Of a stretch of DNA of 64,000 nucleotides, positions 63,656 to 64,000 are shown piece by piece. The stretch covers positions 248,001 to 312,000 of the forward strand of contig NZ_PYJN01000005.1 of assembly GCF_003025035.1 (NCBI RefSeq), given 5' to 3'. This DNA comes from Rhizobium sp. SEMIA4064 (GTDB lineage Bacteria; Pseudomonadota; Alphaproteobacteria; Rhizobiales; Rhizobiaceae). The notes under the pieces were generated by a model. That model was not told the DNA's origin. It worked only from the letters and a program-made list of their open reading frames with translations, and did no database searches. The translations under genes were made by a program, and so were the position numbers. Position 1 is the first letter of the stretch. Each line of letters begins with the position of its first letter.

Positions 63656-63811
63656 GGAGGAGTCAATTGCTTTTTTAAGCGAGGCTGTATGTAACCCGGA
63701 GTTAGCGTATGCCGTGCGCCCGGTGCACTCTCTGCGAACACTGAAGCCACTGTTGGGAAGTGAACAATCCCCCCGCTTCCTATCCCTCGCATTTCGACTA
63801 CATTTGCCCCC

Positions 63812-64000
63812 GTGGACCAGATCGATTCCGAGCGCCGCCTTGCTTTGCCTGCCCCTTTCATCCGCTGGTTTGAGGAAAAGGGTTGGCAGCCGCGTGCTCA
63901 TCAGCTTGAGTTGCTTGCCCGTGCCGAGGCCGGCGAGAGCACGTTGCTGATCGCGCCGACCGGCGCCGGCAAGACCTTGGCCGGTTTCCTTCCCTCGCTC
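63812..64000 (+). CDS. DEXH-box helicase, ligase-associated type, N-terminus only
   Basis: 63 codons to the right edge. RWFEEKGWQPRAHQLELLARAEAGESTLLIAPTGAGKTLAGFLP contains the Q-motif-like start and Walker A APTGAGKT, as in Lhr-like helicases encoded with ATP-dependent DNA ligase. GTG start at 63812 without a strong ribosome site. The rest lies beyond the window, so the call rests on the first motif alone. Confidence 0.75.
   Translation, partial: MDQIDSERRLALPAPFIRWFEEKGWQPRAHQLELLARAEAGESTLLIAPTGAGKTLAGFLPSL

Noticed and set aside
1..64000. CRISPR array, prophage or integrase
   Set aside because: No regularly spaced repeats, phage structural genes or tyrosine recombinase frames were seen anywhere.

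Overview
The window reads as chromosomal DNA of a Rhizobiaceae member, most likely Rhizobium. The basis is an frcBCAK-type fructose locus, type II glutamine synthetase (glnII) divergent from a DUF2735 gene, a phoR-pstSCAB-phoU-phoB cluster, GcrA with a cluster of CcrM (GANTC) sites, a SAM-II riboswitch before metZ, and the long form of dCTP deaminase. Coding density is high and GC-rich, and most of it is ordinary core genome.

Layout. 1-5124: ROK regulator (cut by the left edge) and the divergent fructose ABC operon frcB, frcC, frcA, frcK. 5217-10822: pyrC, a membrane diguanylate cyclase, a DUF1772 gene with a deletion remnant of an NAD(P)-binding oxidoreductase, a divergent TetR with a clear dyad operator, pyrE, and a fructokinase-type PfkB kinase. 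10828-11089: a palindromic intergenic repeat element. 11168-16747: pgi, fadD, a PRC-barrel protein, glyoxalase I, nitroreductase. 16773-22358: a YehZYXW/OsmF-type osmoprotectant ABC operon and a divergent LysR-type regulator with two HTH segments. 22488-23935: small proteins, including an unlisted-size 26-residue single-helix membrane peptide.

23985-29025 is the accessory zone: a complete 2840-bp IS66-family element with its 8-bp target duplication, a small HTH protein, an AbiJ_NTD4/HEPN-like putative abortive-infection gene, a four-run G-quadruplex motif, an inverted 25-bp fragment of tRNA-Thr, and the intact tRNA-Thr(CGU). This is the best candidate for a poorly described defence locus. A BrnT/BrnA toxin-antitoxin pair beside tRNA-Gly (48198-48890) is a second small accessory site.

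29161-40480: nitronate monooxygenase, a single-span membrane protein, PPK2, then the complete phosphate-sensing and high-affinity uptake system with a three-repeat Pho box before pstS. 40569-48139: gcrA, argD-argF, Hsp33, apaG, metZ under a SAM-II riboswitch and attenuator, dcd. 49055-64000: acyltransferase, chemoreceptor, periplasmic binding protein, TerB-like protein, an S24 repressor with a secreted nuclease-like protein, pyrD, MATE transporter, small envelope proteins, a TPR-methyltransferase, DUF2735/glnII with a sigma-54 promoter, an AhpD-like protein with an Rrf2 regulator, and the start of a DEXH helicase at the right edge.

The genes link sugar uptake to early glycolysis (frc, frk, pgi), supply pyrimidines from three separate loci (pyrC, pyrE, pyrD), and carry P, N and methionine control circuits whose cis elements are visible.
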